Shown: positions 16,425-23,413 of the stretch, in pieces
Layout: the number at the start of each line of letters is the position of its first letter
Position numbering within the stretch: the stretch's first letter is position 1
From: Chloroflexota bacterium
GTDB lineage: Bacteria; Chloroflexota; Limnocylindria; Limnocylindrales; CSP1-4
Assembly: GCA_017853275.1 (NCBI GenBank)
Contig: JAFMJV010000028.1
Location: 1 to 32,995, forward strand
Reading direction: 5' to 3'
Length of the DNA stretch: 32,995 nt
Notes under the pieces: generated by a model
Database searches by the model: none
What the model saw: only the letters and a program-made list of their open reading frames with translations
What the model was told of the DNA's origin: nothing
Program-made: the position numbers and the translations under genes

Positions 16425-16430
16425 AGTCTA
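16425..16430 (-). promoter_or_regulatory. -10 box (TAGACT) for tRNA-Arg
   Basis: TAGACT on the minus strand begins 14 nt before the mature tRNA 5' end, implying almost no 5' leader. A 7-bp hairpin (CCGCACC with GGTGCGG, 16434-16454) lies just upstream. Confidence 0.5.
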
Positions 16431-16472
16431 CCCCCGCACCTTCCGAGGGTGCGGCCGGCTTGACGGCCGTGC

Positions 16473-16478
16473 TACCGT
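16473..16478 (+). promoter_or_regulatory. -10 box (TACCGT) for the methyltransferase-like gene
   Basis: TACCGT begins 15 nt before the ATG at 16488 and there is no Shine-Dalgarno sequence between them, which suggests leaderless translation. Confidence 0.4.
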
Positions 16479-16487
16479 CTCCCGCCC

Positions 16488-17885
16488 ATGACGAGCGCGC
16501 CCCAGCTCCCGCTCTTCCCGGACCTCCCGGGCCTTCCGCCGATCGCGCTGCCCGCGGACTGGAAGGAGCAGCCGCGCGGCTGGGGCCACCCCTTCCACCC
16601 CCTCGCGACCTGGCTCGGCGCGCTGCCGCCCGCGATGGCCCACGCGCTCATCGAGCGCTTCAGCCGACCCGGCGACGTCGTCCTCGACCCCTTCTGCGGA
16701 CGTGGCACGGTCCCCCTCCAGGCGATCCTCCGGCGCCGGACCGGCGTGGGCGTCGACCTCCACCCCGTCGCCGCGCTCCTCAGCGGCGCCGTCCTCGAGC
16801 CGCCGACCCGTCGCGAGCTCGAGACGCGGATCGCGCACCTCCGGATCGAGTGGACGCACGCGGCGGGCGCCGCCCGCGACGAGGCTGCCGCGCTCCTGGC
16901 CGGCTCCGATCTGGCCGCCACGCCCTTCCACCCGCGCACGCTCGCGGAGCTCCTCTTCCTCCGCCGCCGGCTCGACCGCGCGGACCGCGTGGACCGCTTC
17001 CTCCTCGCCACGCTCGTGGGGATCCTCCACGGGGCGCGCCCGAGCTTCCTCAGCGATGCGATGCCGAACGCGCTCGGCATCCTGCCGGCACCCGCGCGCG
17101 CCGGGACGTCCGAGCGTCCCCGGCGTGAGGTCTTCCCGCTCCTCGAGCGCCGGGTGGCACGCCTCTACCGCTCCGGGCTCCCGGTGGGGCGCGGGATCGC
17201 CATCGAGGGGGACGCGCGATCATCCGCGACGGCGGTCCGCGATGCGCTCCGTGCCCGCGCCCTCCCGGACCGCGTCCGGCTCGTGATCGCCAACCCGCCG
17301 GACCTCCGCGTCACCCGCCATGGCCATGCGAGCTGGCTCCGGCTCTGGCTCCTCGGCGAGGACCCGGGACGGGTGGAGGCCGCGCTCGCCAGCCCGGCGA
17401 GCCGGGGTGCATCGGCTGCCCTGCTCGGGGCGGTCCTCGCGGACCTGCGGCCCCTCCTCACCCATGACGCCACCGTCGTCCTCGTCCTCGGCACGGCCGA
17501 GCGCGGCAGCCGGCGGTCCGGCACGGTGGATGCCGCCGCGGAGGCCTGGTCCGTCGCGGAGCCGCTCGGCTACCGGATCGCCGGGGTCACGGACGACCCC
17601 GTCCTCCCCGGCCGCTCGCCGGCCCGGATCCGGGGCGGGACGGCAGGAAGCGAGGCTCGCCACGACCGGATCCTCGTCCTCGCCGCCGGCGACGCCGGGG
17701 TGGCGCGCGCCCGGGCGGCGGCGAGCCTCCCCGTGGACTGGACGCCGGCCGTCTCCGCCGATACCTGGCTGCCGGCCCCGGTCCGCGGCAGCGAGGTGCC
17801 GCGCACGGGCGGACGGAGGCCCGCTCCGGTGGCGCCTGCCGGGACGCCCGCCCTCCCGGCGCTCCCGAGGTCCGCGGGCTCCTGA
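16488..17885 (+). CDS. SPPY-type DNA methyltransferase-like protein with altered catalytic motif
   Basis: This 465-aa protein has the layout of amino-methylating DNA methyltransferases in which the catalytic motif follows the SAM motif. HPFHPLATWLGALPPAMAHALIERF leads into motif I, VVLDPFCGRGTVPLQA (D67-T74), then VGVDLHPVA. The expected motif IV occurs at 269-272, but reads VIANPPDLRVTR rather than (D/N/S)PPY: the aromatic residue that stacks with the flipped base is Asp272. The following HASWLRLWLLGEDP segment resembles the NWLRLWFLG stretch after SPPY in related proteins. There is no restriction endonuclease gene nearby, so it is an orphan. It may have lost activity, changed substrate, or serve as a binding protein. 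The C-terminal 60 residues are a Pro/Ala-rich tail. Confidence 0.7.
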   Translation: MTSAPQLPLFPDLPGLPPIALPADWKEQPRGWGHPFHPLATWLGALPPAMAHALIERFSRPGDVVLDPFCGRGTVPLQAILRRRTGVGVDLHPVAALLSGAVLEPPTRRELETRIAHLRIEWTHAAGAARDEAAALLAGSDLAATPFHPRTLAELLFLRRRLDRADRVDRFLLATLVGILHGARPSFLSDAMPNALGILPAPARAGTSERPRREVFPLLERRVARLYRSGLPVGRGIAIEGDARSSATAVRDALRARALPDRVRLVIANPPDLRVTRHGHASWLRLWLLGEDPGRVEAALASPASRGASAALLGAVLADLRPLLTHDATVVLVLGTAERGSRRSGTVDAAAEAWSVAEPLGYRIAGVTDDPVLPGRSPARIRGGTAGSEARHDRILVLAAGDAGVARARAAASLPVDWTPAVSADTWLPAPVRGSEVPRTGGRRPAPVAPAGTPALPALPRSAGS

Positions 17886-17893
17886 GGCGCGGC

Positions 17894-17899
17894 TATACT
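17894..17899 (+). promoter_or_regulatory. -10 box (TATACT) for the small orphan gene
   Basis: TATACT begins 14 nt before the ATG at 17908 in an otherwise GC-rich stretch and is the best -10 match in the window. No RBS lies between the box and the ATG, so a leaderless mRNA is likely. Confidence 0.6.
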
Positions 17900-17907
17900 C
17901 GATAGCC

Positions 17908-18135
17908 ATGCAGCAGATGTATCACCCGGACGATCTCGCGTCGATGGACCCCCTGGTCCTGATGAAGAACCTCGACCACGTCCGGATGACCGCACGACGC
18001 CTCTCGTACGTCCTTCAGCAGCAGGTCCATCTCTACGTCCCGGAGGCCAACGAGGTCCGGATGGAGATCGACCGCTACGTGGAGGCCGAGCGCCAGATCG
18101 AGGCGGAGCTCGCCCGGCGGCGCATCCGCGCCTGA
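17908..18135 (+). CDS. Small hypothetical protein, 75 aa
   Basis: The start is an ATG (MQQMYHPDDLASMDPLV) directly after a TATACT box, 22 nt past the methyltransferase-like stop. The open frame extends upstream within that gene, but the promoter fixes this start. The protein is amphipathic and mostly helical in appearance, with an acidic/basic C-terminal half (VRMEIDRYVEAERQIEAELARRRIRA) that could form a short coiled coil. The non-random composition (Met, Tyr, Gln and Asn in GC-rich DNA) and the strong promoter argue that it is real. No family recognised; there is no signal peptide or membrane segment. Confidence 0.75.
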   Translation: MQQMYHPDDLASMDPLVLMKNLDHVRMTARRLSYVLQQQVHLYVPEANEVRMEIDRYVEAERQIEAELARRRIRA

Positions 18136-18163
18136 CGCGCGGACCCACACCGGGCTGCCGGCC

Positions 18164-18179
18164 CGGGACCCCGGTCCCG
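18164..18179. terminator. Hairpin between convergent orphan genes
   Basis: CGGGACC (18164-18170) and GGTCCCG (18173-18179) are complementary; the practical fold is a 6-bp stem with a 4-nt loop. It lies between the stops at 18135 and 18197. Confidence 0.4.
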
Positions 18180-18196
18180 CGCCCTCGTGACCCTTC

Positions 18197-18517
18197 TCAG
18201 GCGTCCTCTCGCCGGCTGCGCTCCACCACCCGCGCGGCGCGCTCCTCCTCCACGACGCGCGTGCTGAGCGCGAGGAGCGCCGGCATCTCCCCGAGCGAGA
18301 AGCGGATCCCGATCCCGGCCAGCTGGTCGTAGCTCATCCCGCGCCAGCTCCCGCGGGCGGCGGCAGCGCACATCTCGTCGTAGATCTCCGGCCAGCCGAG
18401 CCCCCGGCGCCGGTAGCAGAAGCGGACGAACTCCAGCGCCTCCTCCGAGCCACCGGACGTGCCGGCGACCGCGGAGGCCGGCGCCGGGTCTCGACCCTCC
18501 TCGCGCACGACCGCCAT
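18197..18517 (-). CDS. Hypothetical protein, 106 aa
   Basis: After a low-complexity start (MAVVREEGRDPAPAS), residues 25-80 form a compact region with codon composition unlike a shadow frame: EFVRFCYRRRGLGWPEIYDEM, then SWRGMSYDQLAGIGIRFSL. The Trp/Tyr/Phe content and regular hydrophobic spacing suggest a small helical domain. I do not recognise the family. A GAGGAG lies 12 nt upstream of the ATG. The gene converges with the 75-aa orphan and is read away from the gap that contains two DnaA-box-like sites. Confidence 0.65.
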   Translation of the reverse strand: MAVVREEGRDPAPASAVAGTSGGSEEALEFVRFCYRRRGLGWPEIYDEMCAAAARGSWRGMSYDQLAGIGIRFSLGEMPALLALSTRVVEEERAARVVERSRREDA

Positions 18518-18720
18518 CTCCTGGGGGCTCCTCTCTCACCGAGGCGCGCGGCCACGCCGCGACGCGGTTCCATCGTTCCGGGGATCACGGGCGGCGCAGC
18601 GCGCAAGGCGGACCGGCGACCCGTCGTCAGGACCGTTGTGGGGGCTTGCACCGGCTCCGCAGGGCGGTTCCGGCGCGTCTCCTGGATGGTACCCGCAGGG
18701 CCTCCCGGGCCGCCAGCGGG

Positions 18721-18742
18721 TTGTCCACGAACCTTGTCCACA
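18721..18742 (+). promoter_or_regulatory. Two tandem DnaA-box-like nonamers
   Basis: TTGTCCACG (18721-18729) and TTGTCCACA (18734-18742) lie in direct orientation, 13 nt apart start to start. The second matches the DnaA box form used by high-GC bacteria exactly. They sit in the 276-nt gap 18518-18793, upstream of the 106-aa ORF. A 10-bp palindrome GTTCCGGAAC follows at 18758-18767. No replication gene is nearby. Confidence 0.45.
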
Positions 18743-18793
18743 CCCGGGTCGAGTTCCGTTCCGGAACACCTTCCCCGGGGCAGCGGAGCGGGG

Positions 18794-19849
18794 TCAGGCG
18801 GGGCGCGGATGGACCCCCAGGCCGGGCGCATCGCCGAGCCGCCAGCGGCAGTCGTCGCCCAGCTCGATCCCCGCATACGGGTCGTGGGCGAGGAGGAGGT
18901 TCCCGTCCAGGTCGACCCAGTCCGCCTCCGCGGCGAGGGTGGCCGCGGCGGCGATCGCGATGCTGCTCTCCTCCATGCAGCCAAGGAAGACGCGGAACCC
19001 GAGCACCTTCGCGCGGCGGATCATCGCGAGGCCGGGACCGATCCCGCCGCACTTCATGATCTTCACGTTGACGCCGGCGACCACCCCCACGAGGAGGTCG
19101 AGATCCTCGATCGTGACGGCGCTCTCGTCCGCCACGATCGGGAGCGGGCTGATCGCCTGGAGGCGGCGCAGGTCCTCGATCCGGTGGGCCGGGAAGGGCT
19201 GCTCGATGAGCTCCACGCCGAGCCGGACGAGCTCGGGGACGAGCCGCTCCCCTTCCCCGGGCGCCCAGCCGGTGTTCGCATCCACGCGGATCGGGCCGGC
19301 GTAGACGGCACGGACCGCCTCGAGGGTCTCCAGGTCCGCCGGCCCGCCGACCTTGATCTTCAGGGCAGGGAAGCGGGCGGCGCGGCGGGCACGCTCGGCC
19401 ACGATCGCGGGCTCGTCGATCCCGATCGTGAAGTCCGTGGGGGGCAGGTCCGGCGAGGTGCCGATGAGCGCGTGGACGGGGATCCCGAGCGCCTTCCCGG
19501 CGAGGTCGTGGAGGCCGATATCGATCGCCGCCTTCGCCGCGCCGTGGCCGCCGATCGCGGCGCCGAGCCGGGCATCCGCCTCCGCGAGCCAGGTCCGCGT
19601 GCCCGCGAGGTCGGCCGGGGGAGCCCCCAGCCCGTCCAGGTGCGCGGCGAGGAAGGGAAGGACGGCGGCGACCGTCTCCGGCGTCTCGCCGTAGTAGGTG
19701 ACCGGGTAGGCCTCGCCCACCCCGCTCAGGGCGCCGAGGCGGAGCTGGACGATGACCGTGGTGGCGGCGCGGTCATCCTCCGCGCGCGCGATCCGGAAGG
19801 GATCGCGGAAGGGCATGACGTGGGTCTGCGCGGAGACCTCGAGCCTCAC
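18794..19849 (-). CDS. Enolase-superfamily epimerase, DgcA-like / dipeptide epimerase
   Basis: This 351-aa member of the muconate-lactonizing/epimerase branch has paired catalytic lysines (K164-I-K166 in PALKIKVGG and K263 in GVNVKIMKCGG), with metal ligands D190 (RVDANTGW), E216 (LIEQPF) and D241 (VADES). These residues support 1,1-proton transfer, as in L-Ala-D/L-Glu epimerases and the N-acetyl-D-glutamate racemase DgcA. The GTG start (VRLEVSAQTHVMPFRDPF) overlaps the stop of the DUF1611 gene (GTGA); the frame is open far upstream, but only this start fits. The pairing with DUF1611 favours the DgcA assignment. A generic dipeptide epimerase for murein peptides is the alternative. Confidence 0.85.
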   Translation of the reverse strand: MRLEVSAQTHVMPFRDPFRIARAEDDRAATTVIVQLRLGALSGVGEAYPVTYYGETPETVAAVLPFLAAHLDGLGAPPADLAGTRTWLAEADARLGAAIGGHGAAKAAIDIGLHDLAGKALGIPVHALIGTSPDLPPTDFTIGIDEPAIVAERARRAARFPALKIKVGGPADLETLEAVRAVYAGPIRVDANTGWAPGEGERLVPELVRLGVELIEQPFPAHRIEDLRRLQAISPLPIVADESAVTIEDLDLLVGVVAGVNVKIMKCGGIGPGLAMIRRAKVLGFRVFLGCMEESSIAIAAAATLAAEADWVDLDGNLLLAHDPYAGIELGDDCRWRLGDAPGLGVHPRPA

Positions 19850-20922
19850 GGGAGGTCCGCCAGCCCGGTGCGCAGGGCGTCCAGGACCCGTTCTGCGCCG
19901 AAACGGACGACATCGTCCGTGACGAGCCCGGTCTCCGCCTCCGTGGCGGCGAGCAGGCGGCGCGCCTCCCCCTCCGGCATCCCCTGGGTGTTCAGCGCGA
20001 TCGCCATCACCTTCGCGGGTGCCACGAGCGAGGCCATCGTCTCGTAGGCCGGGATCAGCTCCTTCGCGCTCTTCACGTGCGCGTTCCAGCGGTCCGCATA
20101 CGCCTCGAAGCCGTGGTGGAGCTCGCGCGTGGGGTGGTGGACCATGACCATCGCGTGCGGCTGCGCGCCGTGGAGAAGGCCGAGGGTGACGCCCGAGTAG
20201 GCAGGGTGGTCGATCGACCCCTGGCCCTCCACGAGGATCCAGTCGCCCTTCGTCTCCGCCTCCGTGACGAGCCACTCCACGGTCCCCGCCACGAAGTCGC
20301 TCACGACGCGATCGACCGCGACGCCCCAGCCCTCGATCATGATCCCGGTCTGGCCGGTGGCCACGAAGACCGGGTCGAGCCCGGCCGCGAGGGCGGCCCG
20401 GCGGAGCTCCAGGGTGACGGTCATCTTCCCGCTCGCGCAGTCCGTCCCCACGGTGAGGATCACCCGCTTGCCGGGCGGATGGGGCCGGCCGGTCGCGACC
20501 TCGAAGCGCTCCGGCGGCTTCCGGTGGTCGATCAGCTGCACGCCGTGGGTGGCAGCGGCCGCCTGGAACTCGGGGTCCTCGGAGACGAACTCGTGGAGCC
20601 CGTTGACGATATCCATCCCGGCGCCGATCGCCGCGAGGATCGTGGCCCGCCAGGCCGGGGGGAGCTTGCCGCCCGCCGGCGCGATCCCGATGAGGAGCGA
20701 ATCGGGCCGCAGGGGGAGCGCGTCCTCCAGCCTGCCCACGATCGGGATGTCCACCGCGGGGCCGAGCCACTCGCCGGCGTTCCGGCCGGGCTTCGTGGAA
20801 TCGAGGATCGCGACGACGGCGTCCCGGCCGTAGCGGATCACGCCGATCGCGGTCTTGGAGGAGGTCTCGCCGAACTTGCCTTCGGCGAGGATGACGTAGC
20901 GGCGGCGGGGATGCGTCTCCAT
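19846..20922 (-). CDS. DUF1611 family protein, DgcN-like
   Basis: This 358-aa protein has an N-terminal Rossmann-like part (YVILAEGKFGETSSKTAIGVIRYG) and a P-loop NTPase-like C-terminal part with GTDCASGKMT at 159-168 and WILVEGQGSIDHPAYSG as a Walker-B-like region. In the family, DgcN proteins act with DgcA in D-glutamate use: DgcN N-acetylates D-Glu and DgcA racemises the product. The coupled epimerase gene downstream fits that pair. That this protein has the same substrate is an inference. A TAGACT box 14 nt before the ATG (20931-20936) indicates a leaderless transcript for the two-gene operon. Confidence 0.82.
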   Translation of the reverse strand: METHPRRRYVILAEGKFGETSSKTAIGVIRYGRDAVVAILDSTKPGRNAGEWLGPAVDIPIVGRLEDALPLRPDSLLIGIAPAGGKLPPAWRATILAAIGAGMDIVNGLHEFVSEDPEFQAAAATHGVQLIDHRKPPERFEVATGRPHPPGKRVILTVGTDCASGKMTVTLELRRAALAAGLDPVFVATGQTGIMIEGWGVAVDRVVSDFVAGTVEWLVTEAETKGDWILVEGQGSIDHPAYSGVTLGLLHGAQPHAMVMVHHPTRELHHGFEAYADRWNAHVKSAKELIPAYETMASLVAPAKVMAIALNTQGMPEGEARRLLAATEAETGLVTDDVVRFGAERVLDALRTGLADLP

Positions 20923-20930
20923 GGCGGGTC

Positions 20931-20936
20931 AGTCTA
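20931..20936 (-). promoter_or_regulatory. -10 box (TAGACT) for the DUF1611-epimerase operon
   Basis: TAGACT on the minus strand begins 14 nt before the ATG at 20922, with no RBS between. It uses the same hexamer as ppa and tRNA-Arg. Confidence 0.55.
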
Positions 20937-20953
20937 CGGGAGCGCCGGACGCG

Positions 20954-20986
20954 CCGACGCCCCCGGCTGCGTGCCGAGGGCGTCGG
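20954..20986 (-). terminator. Possible terminator after tRNA-Glu
   Basis: CCGACGCCC (20954-20962) pairs with GGGCGTCGG (20978-20986), a 9-bp stem with a 15-nt loop. It lies 12 nt downstream of the encoded CCA of tRNA-Glu on the minus strand and upstream of the DUF1611 promoter. Confidence 0.45.
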
Positions 20987-20997
20987 GCGGGGGTTCG

Positions 20998-21074
20998 TGG
21001 TACCGCATACCGGATTCGAACCGGTGATCTCCGCCTTGAGAGGGCGGTGTCCTGGGCCTCTAGACGAATGCGGC
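20998..21074 (-). tRNA. tRNA-Glu (anticodon CTC)
   Basis: Read on the minus strand: acceptor GCCGCAT with ATGCGGT (G1-T72 wobble), D-arm TCGTCTAGAGGCCCAGGACA, anticodon stem CCGCC/GGCGG around CTCTCAA (anticodon CTC, codon GAG), and T-arm CCGGTTCGAATCCGG. Discriminator A is followed by an encoded CCA. A TATCCT box lies 23 nt upstream (21092-21097). Confidence 0.96.
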
Positions 21075-21144
21075 GCGCGTGCGCGACCGGGAGGATAGCA
21101 GATGTGCGGGCTCGGAGGGGTGGGGCGGACCGGGCCCGGCGAGC

Positions 21145-22005
21145 CTAGAGCCGGTGCTGGTCCAGGTAGGTGCGGATCGCGTCCGCGACCTGGAGATGGC
21201 TCTCCTCGCCGATGACGAGCCCGTAGTGGGAATGGGCACCGAAGGGCTCGTAGGGAGCACCCAGCCACTCCGCGAGCTTCTCGCTCTCCGGCTCCGGGAA
21301 GAGCCGGTCCAGGCCGGCGCCGATGACAAGGCCGGGGACGCCGGCCACCCGCTCGCGATCCACGGCGACCCCCTCGAGCATGGCCCGCCGGGCGGGACCG
21401 GCGCCCTCCCCCATCAGGTGCTGGACGCGCGTCACGTCGCGCAGGCTGAGGTCCGGGTTCTGGCGGCGGATCTGGTCCACCGCGCCTCCCCAGCCAAGGA
21501 GCTCCCGCTTGAAGGTGGCGGGCACGAGACGCACGACATGGGCGGGCGGCTGGGGGCGGATCGCGGCGGGGAGCGCCGGGGAGAGAAGGACGAGGCCGAG
21601 CGCCTCGCGCTCCTCGGCGACGCGGAGGGCGAGGAGCGCCCCCATCCCGTGCCCCACGATGACGCCCGGCCGGCCGAGGGCGTCATAGCCCGCGATCGCG
21701 TCCTCCACGTAGTCCTCGAAGCCGGTCGTGGCGAGGTCGGCGACCTCGGACCAGAAGTGGCCGCGCAGGTTGAGCGCGTGGCCCTCCCAGCCGCGCTGGG
21801 CGAAGTAGAGGAGGAAGCGCTCCCAGACCCACGACCCGCCGAGCTCGCCGTGGAGGAGGTAGAGCGGGCGCCGCCGAGAGCGCCGCTCCGGGAGCCAGGA
21901 CTCGATATACAGGCCACGATCCGCGAGGACGATCTCGTCCTTCCGGACCGGGCGGCCGGCCGGACGCGCCTGGAGCGGTGACCCGTTCTCGTGACCCTCG
22001 GTCAT
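21145..22005 (-). CDS. Alpha/beta hydrolase-fold protein lacking the nucleophilic serine
   Basis: This 286-aa protein has the alpha/beta hydrolase layout: YLLHGELGGSWVWERF (HG oxyanion segment), LNLRGHFWSE, an elbow-like IVGHGMGALLAL, LVIGAGLDRLFP with the usual acid position, and AHSHYGLVIGEE with the usual His. The elbow reads G-H-G-M-G, so residue 120, normally the nucleophilic Ser, is Gly (codon GGG). Serine-type hydrolysis is therefore not expected, though a cofactor-free or binding role is possible. The ATG overlaps the DUF1015 stop by 4 bp, so the two proteins are produced together. Specificity cannot be inferred. Confidence 0.85.
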   Translation of the reverse strand: MTEGHENGSPLQARPAGRPVRKDEIVLADRGLYIESWLPERRSRRRPLYLLHGELGGSWVWERFLLYFAQRGWEGHALNLRGHFWSEVADLATTGFEDYVEDAIAGYDALGRPGVIVGHGMGALLALRVAEEREALGLVLLSPALPAAIRPQPPAHVVRLVPATFKRELLGWGGAVDQIRRQNPDLSLRDVTRVQHLMGEGAGPARRAMLEGVAVDRERVAGVPGLVIGAGLDRLFPEPESEKLAEWLGAPYEPFGAHSHYGLVIGEESHLQVADAIRTYLDQHRL

Positions 22006-23312
22006 GCGAGCGGCCCGAAGAGAAGCCCGGTGGGCGCCTTGGGGTCGAAGTAGGTGCTCTTCTGGGGCATCACCTCGCCGGCCGCCGCGACGCGCGTGAC
22101 CGCGGAGACGGGCGGGCCATCCAGGAGGAAGGTGGCCGCGGCACCGCCGCCCTGCGCCTGGGCGACGGCGTCCGCCGCGACCTTCACGTAGGCGAGCCGT
22201 CCACCTGCCGCGAGCGCCGCGGCATCCACGCCGATCCGCTCGAGGAGGGCGGCGACGCGATTGACGTCCAGCCCCTGGGAGGCCGCCGAGGCACCGGCGC
22301 CGGCGATCGTGCCGAGCGCCGCGGTCCGGACGGTGAGGATCGCCGCGACCGGGCCGCTCACGAGGCCGATCCGCCCGGTCCCCGTGGCATCCGCCGCGCC
22401 GGCCGGGGCAGGCGCCGCCATCCGGGCGAGGACCGCCTCCGGGCTCGCCAGCCGCTCCACGTCCACGAGGCCGGCGAAGGCATCGAGCAGCGCCTCGCCC
22501 GAGGGGCCGGTGAGGAGGACACGGTGGGTGGGGAGGACCGGCGGAGCATCATCCACGTGGTAGAGAAGGGCGAGGATCCCGTCCCACGGCGCATCCGCGG
22601 CGGCCCCACCCGCCGCGATCCGCTCGTCGCGGTAGCGGAGCGCCGTCTCGTAGCGATGGTGGCCGTCCGCGATCGTGAGGGGCGAGCCGCCGATGACGGC
22701 AAGGAGGTCCCGGGCATCGCCGGGGGCGGAGGCGGGCGCGACCCAGACGCGGTGGCGGACGCCATCGTCCGTCTGCGCGACCGCGTCCGGGGCCCGCCCG
22801 GAGAGGCGGCCGATCGCGGACCGGACCGCATCGCGATCCGCCTCGTGGAGAAGGACGACGGGCGAGAGGTTCGTCTCCGTGGCGGTGAGGAGCCGGAAGC
22901 GGTCCTCCTTGGGGCCGGTGAGCGTCCGCTCGTGGCGCCGCACGCCGCCGCCGGTCGTGAAGGGCTCGAGCCCGAGGCGGACGAAGAGCCCCGTGGCGCG
23001 CCGCTCACTGCCGTCACGGGCCGTGAAGGCCATCTCGTGGATCGTCACCGTGGGCTCGGGATCGAGCACGAGCGTGCCGTCCCGGCGCCAGGCCGCGAGC
23101 TCGGCCGCCGCACGGGCGTAGCGCGTCTCGGGATCCGCACCCGCCTCCGGGAGCGGGAGCTCCAGCCGGACCGCGTTGTGCGGGTCGCGCGCGAGGAGCA
23201 CCTCGTGACGGGCGGGCGCGATGATGTCGTAGGGGGGACAGAGGAGCGGAGAGAGGTCCGCACCGGGGGCATGGGCGTAGCGGAGGGCGCGCAGGGCGCG
23301 TAGCGTGGGCAC
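22002..23312 (-). CDS. DUF1015 family protein
   Basis: This 436-aa protein matches the DUF1015 family throughout: LLCPPYDIIAP near residue 25, the family hallmark DGHHRYETAL (H218, H219), VLPTHRVLL, and the C-terminal VMPQKSTYFDPKAPTGLLF. Its function is not firmly established; the conserved His pair suggests an enzyme. The GTG start (VPTLRALRALRYAHAPG) is supported by a TACCAT box 12 nt upstream and by the usual family N-terminus; the frame is open another 89 codons upstream but that part is low-complexity Arg/Pro sequence. It is coupled to the Ser-less hydrolase. Confidence 0.9.
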   Translation of the reverse strand: MPTLRALRALRYAHAPGADLSPLLCPPYDIIAPARHEVLLARDPHNAVRLELPLPEAGADPETRYARAAAELAAWRRDGTLVLDPEPTVTIHEMAFTARDGSERRATGLFVRLGLEPFTTGGGVRRHERTLTGPKEDRFRLLTATETNLSPVVLLHEADRDAVRSAIGRLSGRAPDAVAQTDDGVRHRVWVAPASAPGDARDLLAVIGGSPLTIADGHHRYETALRYRDERIAAGGAAADAPWDGILALLYHVDDAPPVLPTHRVLLTGPSGEALLDAFAGLVDVERLASPEAVLARMAAPAPAGAADATGTGRIGLVSGPVAAILTVRTAALGTIAGAGASAASQGLDVNRVAALLERIGVDAAALAAGGRLAYVKVAADAVAQAQGGGAAATFLLDGPPVSAVTRVAAAGEVMPQKSTYFDPKAPTGLLFGPLA

Positions 23313-23318
23313 GGGCGC

Positions 23319-23324
23319 ATGGTA
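23319..23324 (-). promoter_or_regulatory. -10 box (TACCAT) for the DUF1015 operon
   Basis: TACCAT on the minus strand begins 12 nt before the GTG at 23312, with no RBS between. It supports a leaderless GTG start. Confidence 0.5.
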
Positions 23325-23348
23325 CCCGCGACGGCGCAGGGGGCGCAC

Positions 23349-23403
23349 GCCACGCGGGGCCCCGCGTGGCCGCCCGGATGGGGTCGTGGGCGGCCACGCG
23401 GGG
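23349..23403. terminator. Overlapping mutually exclusive hairpins (terminator/attenuator candidate)
   Basis: GCCACGCGGGG (23349-23359) is followed directly by its full complement (23360-23370), a 22-bp perfect palindrome. The same right half, 23360-23375, also pairs perfectly over 16 bp with 23388-23403 around a 12-nt loop. The two folds cannot coexist. The element begins 10 nt past the stop of the AMIN-like/GerMN gene (minus strand) and lies upstream of the DUF1015 -10 box. Confidence 0.65.
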
Positions 23404-23413
23404 GGCGCGGAGC

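Noticed and set aside
16460..16465. TTGACG as a -35 element for the methyltransferase-like gene
   Set aside because: Only 7 nt separate it from the TACCGT -10 box; about 17 nt would be needed.
16488..17885. Restriction-modification system
   Set aside because: No endonuclease or specificity subunit is adjacent, and the methyltransferase motif IV is altered.
18721..18742. Chromosomal replication origin
   Set aside because: Only two DnaA-like sites, no AT-rich unwinding region, and none of the usual origin-flanking genes.
20998..21074. tRNA-Glu as an integration site for the DUF1611-epimerase operon
   Set aside because: No repeat of the tRNA 3' end was found nearby and no integrase is present.
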